Assembly (NCBI RefSeq): GCF_014762685.1
Contig: NZ_JABURM010000005.1
Location: 1,116,001-1,180,000 of the forward strand
DNA: 64,000 nucleotides
Origin: Gracilimonas sp.
GTDB lineage: Bacteria > Bacteroidota > Rhodothermia > Balneolales > Balneolaceae
Direction of reading: 5' to 3'
Shown here: positions 19,222 to 28,258 of the stretch, one piece after another
Numbering within the stretch: position 1 is the first letter of the stretch
Layout: the number at the start of each line of letters is the position of its first letter
The notes under the pieces: model-generated
Told to the model about the DNA's origin: nothing
The model's input: the letters and a program-made list of their open reading frames with translations, nothing else
The model's database searches: none
Made by a program: the position numbers and the translations under genes

Positions 19222-20592
19222 TTATTCATTTGCGATGAGCAGCCAGGAATTCGCAGCCACTTCGAAATAGTTTTGCTCTTCCGGAGGAAGCTGCTCAGAA
19301 TAGATTTCATATCCGGATGCATCTTCAGGTAGTGCATAATCTGTGATTGGTACATTCACTGCTTCACCTCCAAAATTCAGATATACAAACACCCAATCGT
19401 CCCCTTTTTCCCGTTTGTATGCATATGTGTTTTCGGGGGAATTATAGATGGTCAGATCACCACCGAATTCACCATTCCAGAGAGCTTCGTTTTCATTTTT
19501 GAGGCTCAAAAGCATCGTATAAAATGGCTGATATTCGTATTCTTTCCATTCAATTGGATCTTTTGTGAAGAACTCTAGTTGCTTGTCAAGATTAGATTCT
19601 TGCCCGTTATAGATCAGCGGCATTCCATCTATAGTAGCGGAAAGGACTGCAAAATTCTCAAAATTATCCCCGTACATTCCGGGATCTGTGCCATTCCATG
19701 AGTTCTCATCATGGTTAGTTGTAAAGTACATACGGTAGGCATTATCAGGAAACTTAGTCTCTTCCACTTCCATCAGGCTGTCTAAAGCTGAAAGATCTTC
19801 ATTCCCTGCGGCAATCACGCGGATAAGGTGTGCATAACTCCAAGCATAAGTCATATCAAAAGCCTTATCATGCATCTTGGGACCTTCGTCCTCGGCCAGC
19901 ATAAACACCGGTTTAATCTCATCAAGTCGGTTTCGAGCTTCATTCCAAAAATCCATAGGCACCATTCCGGCAACATCAGCACGATAGCCATCAATATCAA
20001 AATCGCGAACCCAATATACGAGTGCATCAAGCATAGCTTCACGCATTTCCTGGTTCTCGTAATCAAGTTGAATTACATCGGTCCAATCGGTCCCGCGCGG
20101 TGGCATAAAACCACCATCTTCATTCAACTCATACCAATCAGGGTTTTCCGTCCAGGGATGATCCCAGGCAGTATGATTTGCAACCCAGTCAATAATCACC
20201 CTCATTTCTCTTTCATGCGCTTCATCAACCAAAGCCCGGAAATCCTCTTCAGTTCCATAATTTGGATTAATGCCTTTATAATCTTTCACCGAATAGTAAC
20301 TGCCAAGCTCCCCTTTTCTGTTTTTTTCTCCAATTGGGTGAATAGGCATTAGCCATAAGATCTTCACTCCCATTTCCTGCAACCGTGGTAGGTCTTCACG
20401 GAAGGCGGTGAAGGTTCCTTCTTCGGAATACTGACGAATATTAACTTCATAAATATTGGCATTTTTACTCCATTCGGGATGTTCAACATTCCCAACCGGT
20501 TTTTTATCCTCCACTTCCGGAGCCGAACAAGAAGAAAAGAACAGTGCAGTAACCGTAAAAGCAGCTAAAAATATCTTTGATAATTTATACAT
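19222..20592 (-). CDS. GH13 alpha-amylase lipoprotein
   Basis: 456 aa. Lipoprotein signal with FFSSC (Cys22). A compact GH13 barrel: ILWLMPIHPIGEKNRKG, VIIDWVANHTAWDHPW, nucleophile Asp206 in DIDGYRADV, acid/base Glu234 in FMLAEDEG and third acid Asp295 in TTNHDENSW. A short C-terminal beta domain follows (about 390-456). It lacks N-terminal carbohydrate-binding modules, unlike the two larger amylases upstream. Probably acts on soluble maltodextrins. 9 nt downstream of the next GH13 gene, so co-transcribed with it. Confidence 0.9.
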   Translation of the reverse strand: MYKLSKIFLAAFTVTALFFSSCSAPEVEDKKPVGNVEHPEWSKNANIYEVNIRQYSEEGTFTAFREDLPRLQEMGVKILWLMPIHPIGEKNRKGELGSYYSVKDYKGINPNYGTEEDFRALVDEAHEREMRVIIDWVANHTAWDHPWTENPDWYELNEDGGFMPPRGTDWTDVIQLDYENQEMREAMLDALVYWVRDFDIDGYRADVAGMVPMDFWNEARNRLDEIKPVFMLAEDEGPKMHDKAFDMTYAWSYAHLIRVIAAGNEDLSALDSLMEVEETKFPDNAYRMYFTTNHDENSWNGTDPGMYGDNFENFAVLSATIDGMPLIYNGQESNLDKQLEFFTKDPIEWKEYEYQPFYTMLLSLKNENEALWNGEFGGDLTIYNSPENTYAYKREKGDDWVFVYLNFGGEAVNVPITDYALPEDASGYEIYSEQLPPEEQNYFEVAANSWLLIANE

Positions 20593-20601
20593 GATTGGTT
20601 C

Positions 20602-22971
20602 TTAGAGAGTTAATATTTCAAATTGATTTGATGGCAGCATAACGTACAACCGTCCATCTTTCACACTGAATTCATTTCCAAATTGTGCGGATAACCTTGA
20701 GTAATCAAATTCTTCCCTGAGCTCAAGCTCAACTTCCCGGGTCTGATCCGATTTATTGAAGACAACAATCACCTGATCTTCAAAATAAGCCCTGGAATAA
20801 GCCAGCGTATGCTCAGTTGTGGTGTGAAATTGAAAATCACCGTAGGTTAGCGGCATTTCTGTGTTTCTGAGTTCCGTAAGTTTGGTGTAAATGCTTCGGT
20901 TGCGAAGTTCCAAAGCACTCAATTCTCCTTCTTCAAATTCCATCCAGCGGCGATTGTCGGGATCATTAGCTCCGGGCTGACCGTATTCATCTCCCTGGTA
21001 GGTAACCGGAATTCCGGGTATGGTTTGATTGAAAGCATGAAACATACTCAGCCGGTCGTATGCAAAAGCCTGAGGGTCTTCGATCTCCCGGGTCCATCCG
21101 GCCAGTTTGCCGTCTTCATCCCATGCTACTTCTCCGCTTGTCAGGGTAATAAACCGGGTTTTGTCATGATTGCCGGAGATGTAGCCCATCAAATTATGAT
21201 AGCCGAAGTAGTTAAAACTTTCCTGAAGCTGCGTTCGCAGGTTCTCAAATGAATTCCCCTGGCCAAAGGTATTCAAACCCGAATCATAGATATTGAAATC
21301 AAACTGACCATCTAACATACCCGAGTTGATATAGCTTGCGACCAACTCTCTGCTGCCGTAGGTCTCCCCGATCTGAAATACCTGCTTACCGGTTGGGATG
21401 GTTACCGAGTCTTTGATCTTTCGGGTAAGGGTTCTCCAGAATTCAAGCTGAATATGTTTAGTGGCATCGTGACGAAAACCATCGAGGTCAAATTCCTTCA
21501 CCCAAAATAATGCTGAATCCGTCATGGTTTCTACCACTTCAGCCCGTGAAAAATCCAAAGTTGGCATAAAGGTATCAAACCAGGTGGTTAGGCGCTGCTC
21601 ATCCCATAGCTCCGTATTCATACGGCCATCAGGCAGGTACAGATCCGTAGCCCAATCCTTATTTCTTTGATAAACCGGATGTTCTTCATGCACGTGATTG
21701 GCAACATAATCGAGAATTACACTCATATCATTTTCATGTGCTACATCCAGTAATTCGCGAAATTCTTCTTCGGTTCCAAATCTATAATCTACTTTTGAGG
21801 ATGAAACCGGCCAATAGCCATGATAACCTGAAAACTTGGTAACGGGTCCGCCCTGATCCCACAATCCATACGCACCTTCAGGGTTTTGCGTGATCGGTGA
21901 AAGCCATAGCGTGTTCACCCCAATTTGGTCAAAATAGCCGTCTTTAATCTTTTGAGTAATTCCGGCAAAATCTCCCCCGTAATAGTTGGCTTTGGGGTGA
22001 ATATCCGGATCATCCACTTTCTTCGTGTTGGCCGGGTTACCATCTTTAAATCGATCAATCAGCACGAAATACATATTCCAGTTGTGGTAATCGTGGCGCG
22101 TTAGCGACTCTGTGTTTTGTACAACGAACCCATTGGAAATCGGGATCAGGACATCATTGGATAATTGTCCGGTTTCATTGAACGTCCAGGCTCGTATATG
22201 TGACCGGCTCATATCCCGCGCATTTGCGGGGATTTCGAAACTTAGAATGTTGTCCTGATATTTCGTTTCGAGTTGATGGTTTTCCCACAAAACAATGGTA
22301 TTTCCCGGAGATTCTGATTTTAAATAAACCGATGACCCCGCATGATCATAAGTTTCAAGCGTTGGTTTTTCCCCGGAGGTCTCTCCCACCGTTAAAATCG
22401 AATTCGTGCCTCCCATTCCGTTTGAAACTGTATTGGAATTATCGGGATCAGGCATTTCTTTTCCATCAATTACAAATACATATTGATACACCCCTTTGTT
22501 CATCAGCATAGTGGTTTCCCAAACTTCACCATTCCACTCAAAAACCGCTTCATTGGGATTCCAGTTATTCATTTCCCCTTTTAGCTTCACCGAAGAATAA
22601 TTTTCCCCTTTCGGATCGAAGGTTATCGTCACTTCCTCTTTTTTAGATTGCTTAAGCAAAATATGATAAGCATAACCCTCTACCCAAAATTCCAGCAGAT
22701 CTAACGGTTTTGAAAGAGATCCTTCGAGCAATATCTCTTTTTTATCAGAAGAAAAAGAAACTTCCAGCCCTTCAGGAGCAACTACAGAATCGATGAGTGA
22801 GTGAGACTTAAAATAGTCTGCAGTGATGATCTTGGTATCGCCATAATCCAGCGTTATCGGGGAGGCAAGGCCGATGATCTCCGAATCTTCCGGTGCCTGT
22901 ATGGACGAAGAGCACCCGGCAATGATCAGAATGAGTGATGCCGCTAAAAATTTAAAAGTCTTTTTTGTCAC
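20602..22971 (-). CDS. GH13 lipoprotein with N-terminal glycogen-binding-type (CBM48/E-set) module
   Basis: 789 aa if started at the GTG at 22971. An ATG 16 codons upstream (23019) is in frame, but those 16 residues are translated from an intergenic inverted repeat and would spoil the signal; from GTG the protein begins TKKTFKFLAASLILIIAGC, a clean lipoprotein signal (Cys20). Next come a beta region (about 25-110), a CBM48-like domain (about 115-196: VKLKGEMNNWNP, VYQYVFVIDG), another beta domain (about 210-285) and the GH13 barrel with Asp502 (DLDGFRHD), Glu536 (QIGETYG) and Asp603 (SGNHDKTR). Probably a surface or periplasmic starch-degrading enzyme, in role like SusG or SusA. Confidence 0.88.
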   Translation of the reverse strand: MTKKTFKFLAASLILIIAGCSSSIQAPEDSEIIGLASPITLDYGDTKIITADYFKSHSLIDSVVAPEGLEVSFSSDKKEILLEGSLSKPLDLLEFWVEGYAYHILLKQSKKEEVTITFDPKGENYSSVKLKGEMNNWNPNEAVFEWNGEVWETTMLMNKGVYQYVFVIDGKEMPDPDNSNTVSNGMGGTNSILTVGETSGEKPTLETYDHAGSSVYLKSESPGNTIVLWENHQLETKYQDNILSFEIPANARDMSRSHIRAWTFNETGQLSNDVLIPISNGFVVQNTESLTRHDYHNWNMYFVLIDRFKDGNPANTKKVDDPDIHPKANYYGGDFAGITQKIKDGYFDQIGVNTLWLSPITQNPEGAYGLWDQGGPVTKFSGYHGYWPVSSSKVDYRFGTEEEFRELLDVAHENDMSVILDYVANHVHEEHPVYQRNKDWATDLYLPDGRMNTELWDEQRLTTWFDTFMPTLDFSRAEVVETMTDSALFWVKEFDLDGFRHDATKHIQLEFWRTLTRKIKDSVTIPTGKQVFQIGETYGSRELVASYINSGMLDGQFDFNIYDSGLNTFGQGNSFENLRTQLQESFNYFGYHNLMGYISGNHDKTRFITLTSGEVAWDEDGKLAGWTREIEDPQAFAYDRLSMFHAFNQTIPGIPVTYQGDEYGQPGANDPDNRRWMEFEEGELSALELRNRSIYTKLTELRNTEMPLTYGDFQFHTTTEHTLAYSRAYFEDQVIVVFNKSDQTREVELELREEFDYSRLSAQFGNEFSVKDGRLYVMLPSNQFEILTL

Positions 22972-22993
22972 GTTATTTGATTTATGATTTTTA

Positions 22994-23037
22994 ATTGATG
23001 AATGTTGATTAATAATCATAAATCAACATTCATCAAT
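22994..23037. repeat. Perfect AT-rich inverted repeat between two GH13 genes
   Basis: Left arm 22994-23010 (ATTGATGAATGTTGATT) is the exact reverse complement of 23021-23037, with a 10-nt loop: a 17-bp stem. It fills most of the gap after the T9SS amylase and just ahead of the GTG of the lipoprotein amylase. No run of T follows on the minus strand, so a classical terminator is not evident. It might stabilise the upstream message or lower read-through. Confidence 0.7.
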
Positions 23038-23043
23038 CATCAA

Positions 23044-25971
23044 TTACTTAATCAGCGTCATCTTTTTGGTGAATACCTTTCCGCCGGCTTTTAATCGGTA
23101 TATATAAACTCCACTGCTCAAACCACTGGCATCAAAAAGTACGGTATATGAATTTACTTCCTGCCGTTCATTCACAAGAACCTGGACTCTCCTTCCCAAT
23201 AAATCATAAACCTCAAGTTTTACATTGGTATCCGTTGCTACATCATAACTTATTGTTGTAGAAGGATTAAATGGATTTGGGTAATTCTGTTCTAGAGTAA
23301 ATGTTGTTGGGATACCGGTACCCCATTTGCCGTCTTTTTGAGGAATCAATCCCTCTTCCGGAGTTACAAACTCACGGGTCGTAAATATCCGGAATTCACC
23401 CGGCTCTAACGTAAGCTCTACATTTGGATCTGAGATAGTTTGGTTTGTACCAAAAAAATAATCATACCATGTTCCGGTTGATGGATAAACTACGTCCACA
23501 GTGTTTTTCAAAATTCCAAAATTACCTACAATCAATACATCTGAATCCTCATGTTCAAGAGTGATGGTTTTTACGCTACTTTCCATATTGTAAGTGGCCG
23601 TCTCAGGATTCGTAAAAACAGGACTGCTTTTTCTAAGCCGTATGAGCTCGCTCCAGGTTTTATATAAGTTCAGGCGTTCTTCGGAATCATAATATTCCCA
23701 CCGGATAGGCTTTTCCCCGGTTCTGCTTGGGTCGCTGGCCAGGCAATCCCCATCACCCTGACCTCCCGGTTTAAGACATTCTCCCGGGCCTCCGCCGTAT
23801 CCCAGCTCTCCAAATTGCCACATCATTTTAGGGCCCGGTAAAGTAAAGAAAAAAGCCCCGGCCAACTTCTGACGATTTAAAGCAGTATTTAATTCTTTGA
23901 TATTATATACACTCGAACTATTTCCATAATTAAGGTTTTTATACATCACCCACTGCTCATCGTGGCTTTCCATATACCCCACAATATGACGGGCATCAAA
24001 GCTGCTTCTTGATTCAGCGAGAACCCCAAAAAGGTCTGATTTACCGCTTTCATGAAAGCCCATAGAGGCTTCACTGTAATTCCCGTTCATATTCCCCCAA
24101 AGCATAACCCCTTTGCCTTCAGAAACACGATAATTCGCCCATTCGGCTTCTTCTGATTCGGTGCCTAAATGCTCAAAAATTACATAAAAATCCGGATCCG
24201 CTGCCCACTGGTAATCAGCATATTTCTTCAGGATGTCAACACGGTCTTGCTGGTAGCCCCCTGTACAAGTTTCATTGCCGGCTGTACAGTTCTGGGTAAA
24301 ACCCTTCGTTAAGTCCCATCTAAAACCGTCAACCTTATATTCTTCTATCCAGTGCTCAATCATTCTCTTGGTATAATATTGAGTCCCTGAATACTGATGG
24401 TTGAAATCATTAAATACGTTGTATGAATGACGTGCAGAGGCGTTAAAATATGGGTTACTGCTACTGTCATAAAGCTGGTATAAAGGATTTGTGCCCGTTG
24501 CATGGTTCATCACCACATCCAGAATTACTGCGATATCCCTTTTATGAGCCTCATCTACAAATTTCTTAAATGCCTCGGGAGTTCCATAGAATTTATCGAG
24601 GGCGAGATGAAAACTTGGATTATATCCCCAGCTTAGATTTCCATCAAACTCATTAACAGGCATGAGCTCAATGGCATTTACTCCAAGATTATCCAGGTAA
24701 TCAAGGGTGTCGGTCAGCGTTTGATAGTTTTTCTCTTCTAAAAAATCCCTCAGTAACAGTTCATACACAATCAATTCCGTTTTCTCAGGACGCTGATAAC
24801 TTGAAGCTTCCCATATGTATTCAGTACTTCCCGGCTGCACAATACTTACCCAACCTGAAGTTTTACCTGCGGGATATGGCTTCAAATTCGGAAAAGTAGC
24901 CTCAGGAATATATCCGTCATTATAGGGATCCAACACTAAATTTGAATAAGGATCCGCAATCCGTAAATCTCCTTCCACCAGATATTGGAATCCGTACTCT
25001 TCCCCAGGAGTCAAGCCGTCAATTTCTAACCAGAACCAAGTGCTGTCTGTACCGGATGTTTCCTTATTCATTAAATATTCAGAAGACGGTTGCCAGTCAT
25101 TAAAATCCCCTATTACGTACACATATTCCTTTTGTGGGGCGAATAAAGAAAGCGTAACTGAACTGGTGTTTTCCGTAATTCCATCCTGAAGGCCAGCCGG
25201 GCGACTGATGTTGGCCCCATCCCCCTCACGTATTGTTACAAAAACAGAAGCAGTGTCTGCCAGGCCTTCTCCATTATCGGCTATCAGATCAAAATTCACA
25301 TCATTTTCGCCTGCAACAGGGGTAAATGTATAATTTAAAGTATCCGCTGAAGTTGAGGCGACCTCTGTTCCGTTTTTTTCAAGGCTTAGGGTCAATGTGC
25401 CTGAGTTTACCGTGCCAATACCTTGCATTTCTAACGATTGACCGGTTTCTAAAATAGTCACATCGCTACCCGGTGAGAGAAAACGGGCACTCACTCCCCC
25501 ATCCGATAATTCAATAAATATATCTTCACCGCCTGTATCACGACCCACCCGGTCAGGTTCGCCGGAACCTGTATTCGTTCCCCGGAAAAGGACTGCGATT
25601 TCTTCTATGGTTTCATTCTGATTTGTTACCCCAAAAAATTCACGAATGCTTGGGCCGTAAGTAAATTCCCACTTGTCATTTCCAAGAGGAGTTGCTTTTA
25701 GCTCCTCCGGATAAGATGTCCAGCCACCGGGCGGCCTTACATATCTCCAGTCAGAACTACTTGTGCTTTCAGATGTAATGAGACCGGTATATAGATAGAC
25801 GTCACCGGTAAATCCCTCTAACCCCCCATCTCCCTGGGTGGCATCAAAAGTTATTGTCAGCGAGCCATCAGGAGTTGGGAACGAAGGATCTAAAGTAACA
25901 ACCTGAGCTAATAATGTAGCAGAAAACAGGCTGGCAACGATGATCAAAAAAAATGACTTTAAATGCTTCAT
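23044..25971 (-). CDS. Secreted multidomain GH13 amylase with T9SS C-terminal sorting domain
   Basis: 975 aa. Sec signal peptide (1-22), an N-terminal beta region (about 25-155) and a second (160-250) of unassigned carbohydrate-enzyme type, a CBM48-like module (about 268-345: VYVIGDFNDWQP), then the GH13 barrel (about 390-780) with Asp553 (DGFRWDL), Glu600 (YVIFEHLG) and Asp671 (YMESHDEQW). The C-terminus (889-975) is a type IX secretion type A domain: NYPNPFNPST, LLGRRV, GVYIYRLKAGGKVFTKKM. It should therefore be exported through T9SS to the surface or medium, unlike its lipoprotein neighbours. Four cysteines around 561-569 and 732-743 may form disulfides. LacI gene is 12 nt upstream. Confidence 0.92.
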   Translation of the reverse strand: MKHLKSFFLIIVASLFSATLLAQVVTLDPSFPTPDGSLTITFDATQGDGGLEGFTGDVYLYTGLITSESTSSSDWRYVRPPGGWTSYPEELKATPLGNDKWEFTYGPSIREFFGVTNQNETIEEIAVLFRGTNTGSGEPDRVGRDTGGEDIFIELSDGGVSARFLSPGSDVTILETGQSLEMQGIGTVNSGTLTLSLEKNGTEVASTSADTLNYTFTPVAGENDVNFDLIADNGEGLADTASVFVTIREGDGANISRPAGLQDGITENTSSVTLSLFAPQKEYVYVIGDFNDWQPSSEYLMNKETSGTDSTWFWLEIDGLTPGEEYGFQYLVEGDLRIADPYSNLVLDPYNDGYIPEATFPNLKPYPAGKTSGWVSIVQPGSTEYIWEASSYQRPEKTELIVYELLLRDFLEEKNYQTLTDTLDYLDNLGVNAIELMPVNEFDGNLSWGYNPSFHLALDKFYGTPEAFKKFVDEAHKRDIAVILDVVMNHATGTNPLYQLYDSSSNPYFNASARHSYNVFNDFNHQYSGTQYYTKRMIEHWIEEYKVDGFRWDLTKGFTQNCTAGNETCTGGYQQDRVDILKKYADYQWAADPDFYVIFEHLGTESEEAEWANYRVSEGKGVMLWGNMNGNYSEASMGFHESGKSDLFGVLAESRSSFDARHIVGYMESHDEQWVMYKNLNYGNSSSVYNIKELNTALNRQKLAGAFFFTLPGPKMMWQFGELGYGGGPGECLKPGGQGDGDCLASDPSRTGEKPIRWEYYDSEERLNLYKTWSELIRLRKSSPVFTNPETATYNMESSVKTITLEHEDSDVLIVGNFGILKNTVDVVYPSTGTWYDYFFGTNQTISDPNVELTLEPGEFRIFTTREFVTPEEGLIPQKDGKWGTGIPTTFTLEQNYPNPFNPSTTISYDVATDTNVKLEVYDLLGRRVQVLVNERQEVNSYTVLFDASGLSSGVYIYRLKAGGKVFTKKMTLIK

Positions 25972-25983
25972 AGTGTCAACCGT

Positions 25984-26997
25984 TTAAATATCTGCTTTTC
26001 TGCCATTTAATTTGGTGGAAGAGCGCGTAATCAGTTCCGGGGTGTAAATAGTTTGTGAAATAGCTTTCTTGGGGTTATTCATTCGATCTATAAGATTTTG
26101 TGTAGCGAAGAACCCCATCTCCCTCATCGGCTGACGTATAGTAGAAAGCCCCATATATTCTGCAAGTTCAATGTCATCATAACCAATGATTGGGATAAAC
26201 TTATCTGCATCCTGCATGGCCTTAAGTGCACCTACGGCTTGAATATCCGAGGCACAAAAACAGGCATCGGGAGCCGGATCCATATTCAGCATTTTCATCA
26301 TGGCCTCATAACCGGCCCGTTCTGTAAAGCCATCTCTGTTCATGGTATCACCTTTGACAACCAAATTATCATCAAAGGGAATTCCAAGTTCCTCATGGGC
26401 CTTTTTATAGCCACGCAACCGATCTTTGATAGGCTTAGATGATTCGAGTGCCGATAACATGGCTATTCTGTTGTGTCCACACTCATTCAGTGCCTTAACT
26501 GCTCTGTATGCTCCCTGAGCATTATCCACACTCACAGAATCAAACCCTTCAAAATATTCGTCAACTAAGGTAATTGGGACATTATATTTTTGAAAACTCT
26601 TCCAGTCCTTGTCTTGTAAATGAATAGATACAAAAAGATACCCTTCCGCCCACCGTCGTTTCAATACATGTTCAACCTGTTTTTTAAGGTCTTTATTCGG
26701 CGAGATATTAAAAATGCTGAGTTCATAATTCAGCTCGCTTAACTTGTCCTGCACCCCTCCTAATATTTCCATGAAAAAATAGTTGGATATAACAGGGACT
26801 ACGATCATTACGGTATTACTTTTCCGGCTTGCTAAGCCTTGTGCAAAAGCCTGAGGATGATATCCCATTTCATCGGCTACGGACAGTACTTTATTACGCG
26901 CCTTATCTGAAACATTACTGCTGTTGTTAAACACACGGGATACCGTAGCTATACTGACGCCGGCCTTTCTTGCGATATCATAGATTGTTGCTGCCAA
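25984..26997 (-). CDS. LacI-family transcriptional regulator of the starch locus
   Basis: 337 aa. The N-terminal helix-turn-helix is classic (TIYDIARKAGVSIATVSRVFNN, then the hinge ARNKVLSVADEMGYHPQ), followed by a periplasmic-binding-protein-like sugar domain. It lies between the susCDE genes and the GH13 genes on the same strand, 12 nt from the T9SS amylase, so it probably controls the locus and its own operon. Candidate operators of LacI type stand upstream of susC (33290-33305) and at 33507-33522. Effector is likely maltose or a maltodextrin, by context only. Confidence 0.9.
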   Translation of the reverse strand: MAATIYDIARKAGVSIATVSRVFNNSSNVSDKARNKVLSVADEMGYHPQAFAQGLASRKSNTVMIVVPVISNYFFMEILGGVQDKLSELNYELSIFNISPNKDLKKQVEHVLKRRWAEGYLFVSIHLQDKDWKSFQKYNVPITLVDEYFEGFDSVSVDNAQGAYRAVKALNECGHNRIAMLSALESSKPIKDRLRGYKKAHEELGIPFDDNLVVKGDTMNRDGFTERAGYEAMMKMLNMDPAPDACFCASDIQAVGALKAMQDADKFIPIIGYDDIELAEYMGLSTIRQPMREMGFFATQNLIDRMNNPKKAISQTIYTPELITRSSTKLNGRKADI

Positions 26998-27133
26998 ATC
27001 AAATTTCTTTAAGTATTACCAAATCAGTTTTTAGAGTAGCTTTGGTTAAAGTAATGGACACAGTTTATGCGATAGCACGTAAAATACCACCCTTCATTAA
27101 GTCATTAAGGTCACTTTGGGTAATATAAACCAA

Positions 27134-27166
27134 CCTGAGATCCATCTTCGATGAGTGGATCCCAGG
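27134..27166 (-). terminator. Probable terminator after susE
   Basis: On the minus strand the arms 27166-27156 and 27144-27134 form an 11-bp stem (one G-T pair) with an 11-nt loop, followed by TTGGTTTATATT. It lies 17 nt past the susE stop and 137 nt before lacI, so it would end or attenuate the susCDE transcript and set lacI plus the amylase genes apart. The tail is T-rich but not an unbroken T run. Confidence 0.55.
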
Positions 27167-27182
27167 CAGTTTATTTAATCCT

Positions 27183-28232
27183 TTAGTTCTGGATCAGTTC
27201 GTAAGTATAAGGTGCCTCACCCAGGTTCAGTATCACGGTATAGTTACCTGACGCAGGAACTGCAATGTTTCCTCCTCCCTGATCAAGGAAACCATCACCC
27301 TCATTGTCACCGTAATCGAGATCCCAGGCATCATTTGCCCGGAATTTCATTTCTCCGGCTGAAAGGCTCATATCTACAGACCATGTTTTTTCAACAGGGT
27401 CGTAGGTCATGTCGGTATCTGCACCCCATCCACCGGGTGTTGCATCTCCAATCACGCCCCAGGTTGTATTTAGCATCGTATACGTCAGAGTATTTAAATT
27501 TACATTTATCTTATAATACCCTGCGGTAACCTGAATGTTTGCCGCATTTTGCTCCAGGGTGCCATCTGCGCCGTCATCACCGTAATTGACATCCCAAGAC
27601 CGTTCTTCTGTGAATTTTAATTCATTGGCATTAGCGACATTAACATATCCTTCATATTGTCCATTATCCTCTAGTGAAGTTAACGGAGGGGCGTCTTCAG
27701 GAGTCCAGTCATTTCCATATCCACTGGCTGATTGATAGCCTCCGGGAACATATATTTCCGGATAGTTTATTTCTATATAAAAAGGTGAAACCGTTAAGGA
27801 AACAGCTTCAGAATAAAGTACATCTACATCATCGTTGATCTCAGTTTTAATCCTTATCTCAACATCAGATGCTACATTTGCAGGATAACCTGCGGTCAGC
27901 ATTTTACTGTTTAAATCACCCACAGTCATAGTTAATGAATTTGAACTGGTTTGAGCTAAGGTAAAAGGATCAGCAAATTCAGTTCCTGCTTCCGCTATTT
28001 CAACTACATAATTTGCAGCTGCTCTGAAACCAACACCCGGTTTACTCCATTCCAATTCCAGTACAACTTCATCTGAAGTTTCCTCCGTCAGTACGAAAGA
28101 ATCACCGGAAGGTGCATTTGTAAATGAAGGCGGTTCAATGTTAGTACTTAGCGTAGGGCCAACATTGTCTTCGCAAGAAGCAAACATGGCCAGCCCGGCT
28201 ATCGTGAATACTAATAATATTAATTTCTTCAT
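27183..28232 (-). CDS. susE: SusE/SusF-like starch-binding outer membrane lipoprotein
   Basis: 349 aa. Lipoprotein signal with MFASC (Cys20). Domain order: an N-terminal Ig-like SusE domain (about 36-148), module A (about 159-254, starting YVPGGYQSASGYGNDWTP) and module B (about 256-347, starting WGVIGDATPGGWG). Modules A and B resemble the tandem starch-binding domains of SusE/SusF, with exposed Trp/Tyr as expected for glucan stacking. BtSusF has one more module; this has two, like SusE. It is the third gene after susC and susD, with a 26-nt gap. Module A has a close relative inside the SusD homologue next door. Confidence 0.85.
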   Translation of the reverse strand: MKKLILLVFTIAGLAMFASCEDNVGPTLSTNIEPPSFTNAPSGDSFVLTEETSDEVVLELEWSKPGVGFRAAANYVVEIAEAGTEFADPFTLAQTSSNSLTMTVGDLNSKMLTAGYPANVASDVEIRIKTEINDDVDVLYSEAVSLTVSPFYIEINYPEIYVPGGYQSASGYGNDWTPEDAPPLTSLEDNGQYEGYVNVANANELKFTEERSWDVNYGDDGADGTLEQNAANIQVTAGYYKINVNLNTLTYTMLNTTWGVIGDATPGGWGADTDMTYDPVEKTWSVDMSLSAGEMKFRANDAWDLDYGDNEGDGFLDQGGGNIAVPASGNYTVILNLGEAPYTYELIQN

Positions 28233-28258
28233 GGTTCTATCCTAAAATTTATTGGTTA

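Noticed and set aside
19828-20352. 174-codon plus-strand frame antisense to a GH13 gene.
   Set aside because: The minus-strand frame has a complete GH13 active site; the antisense frame has no recognisable domain and is a shadow.
27064-27083. Imperfect palindrome upstream of lacI (TTTATGCGATAGCACGTAAA).
   Set aside because: It lacks the AAnCGnTT core of the susC sites and its arms are poorly matched.
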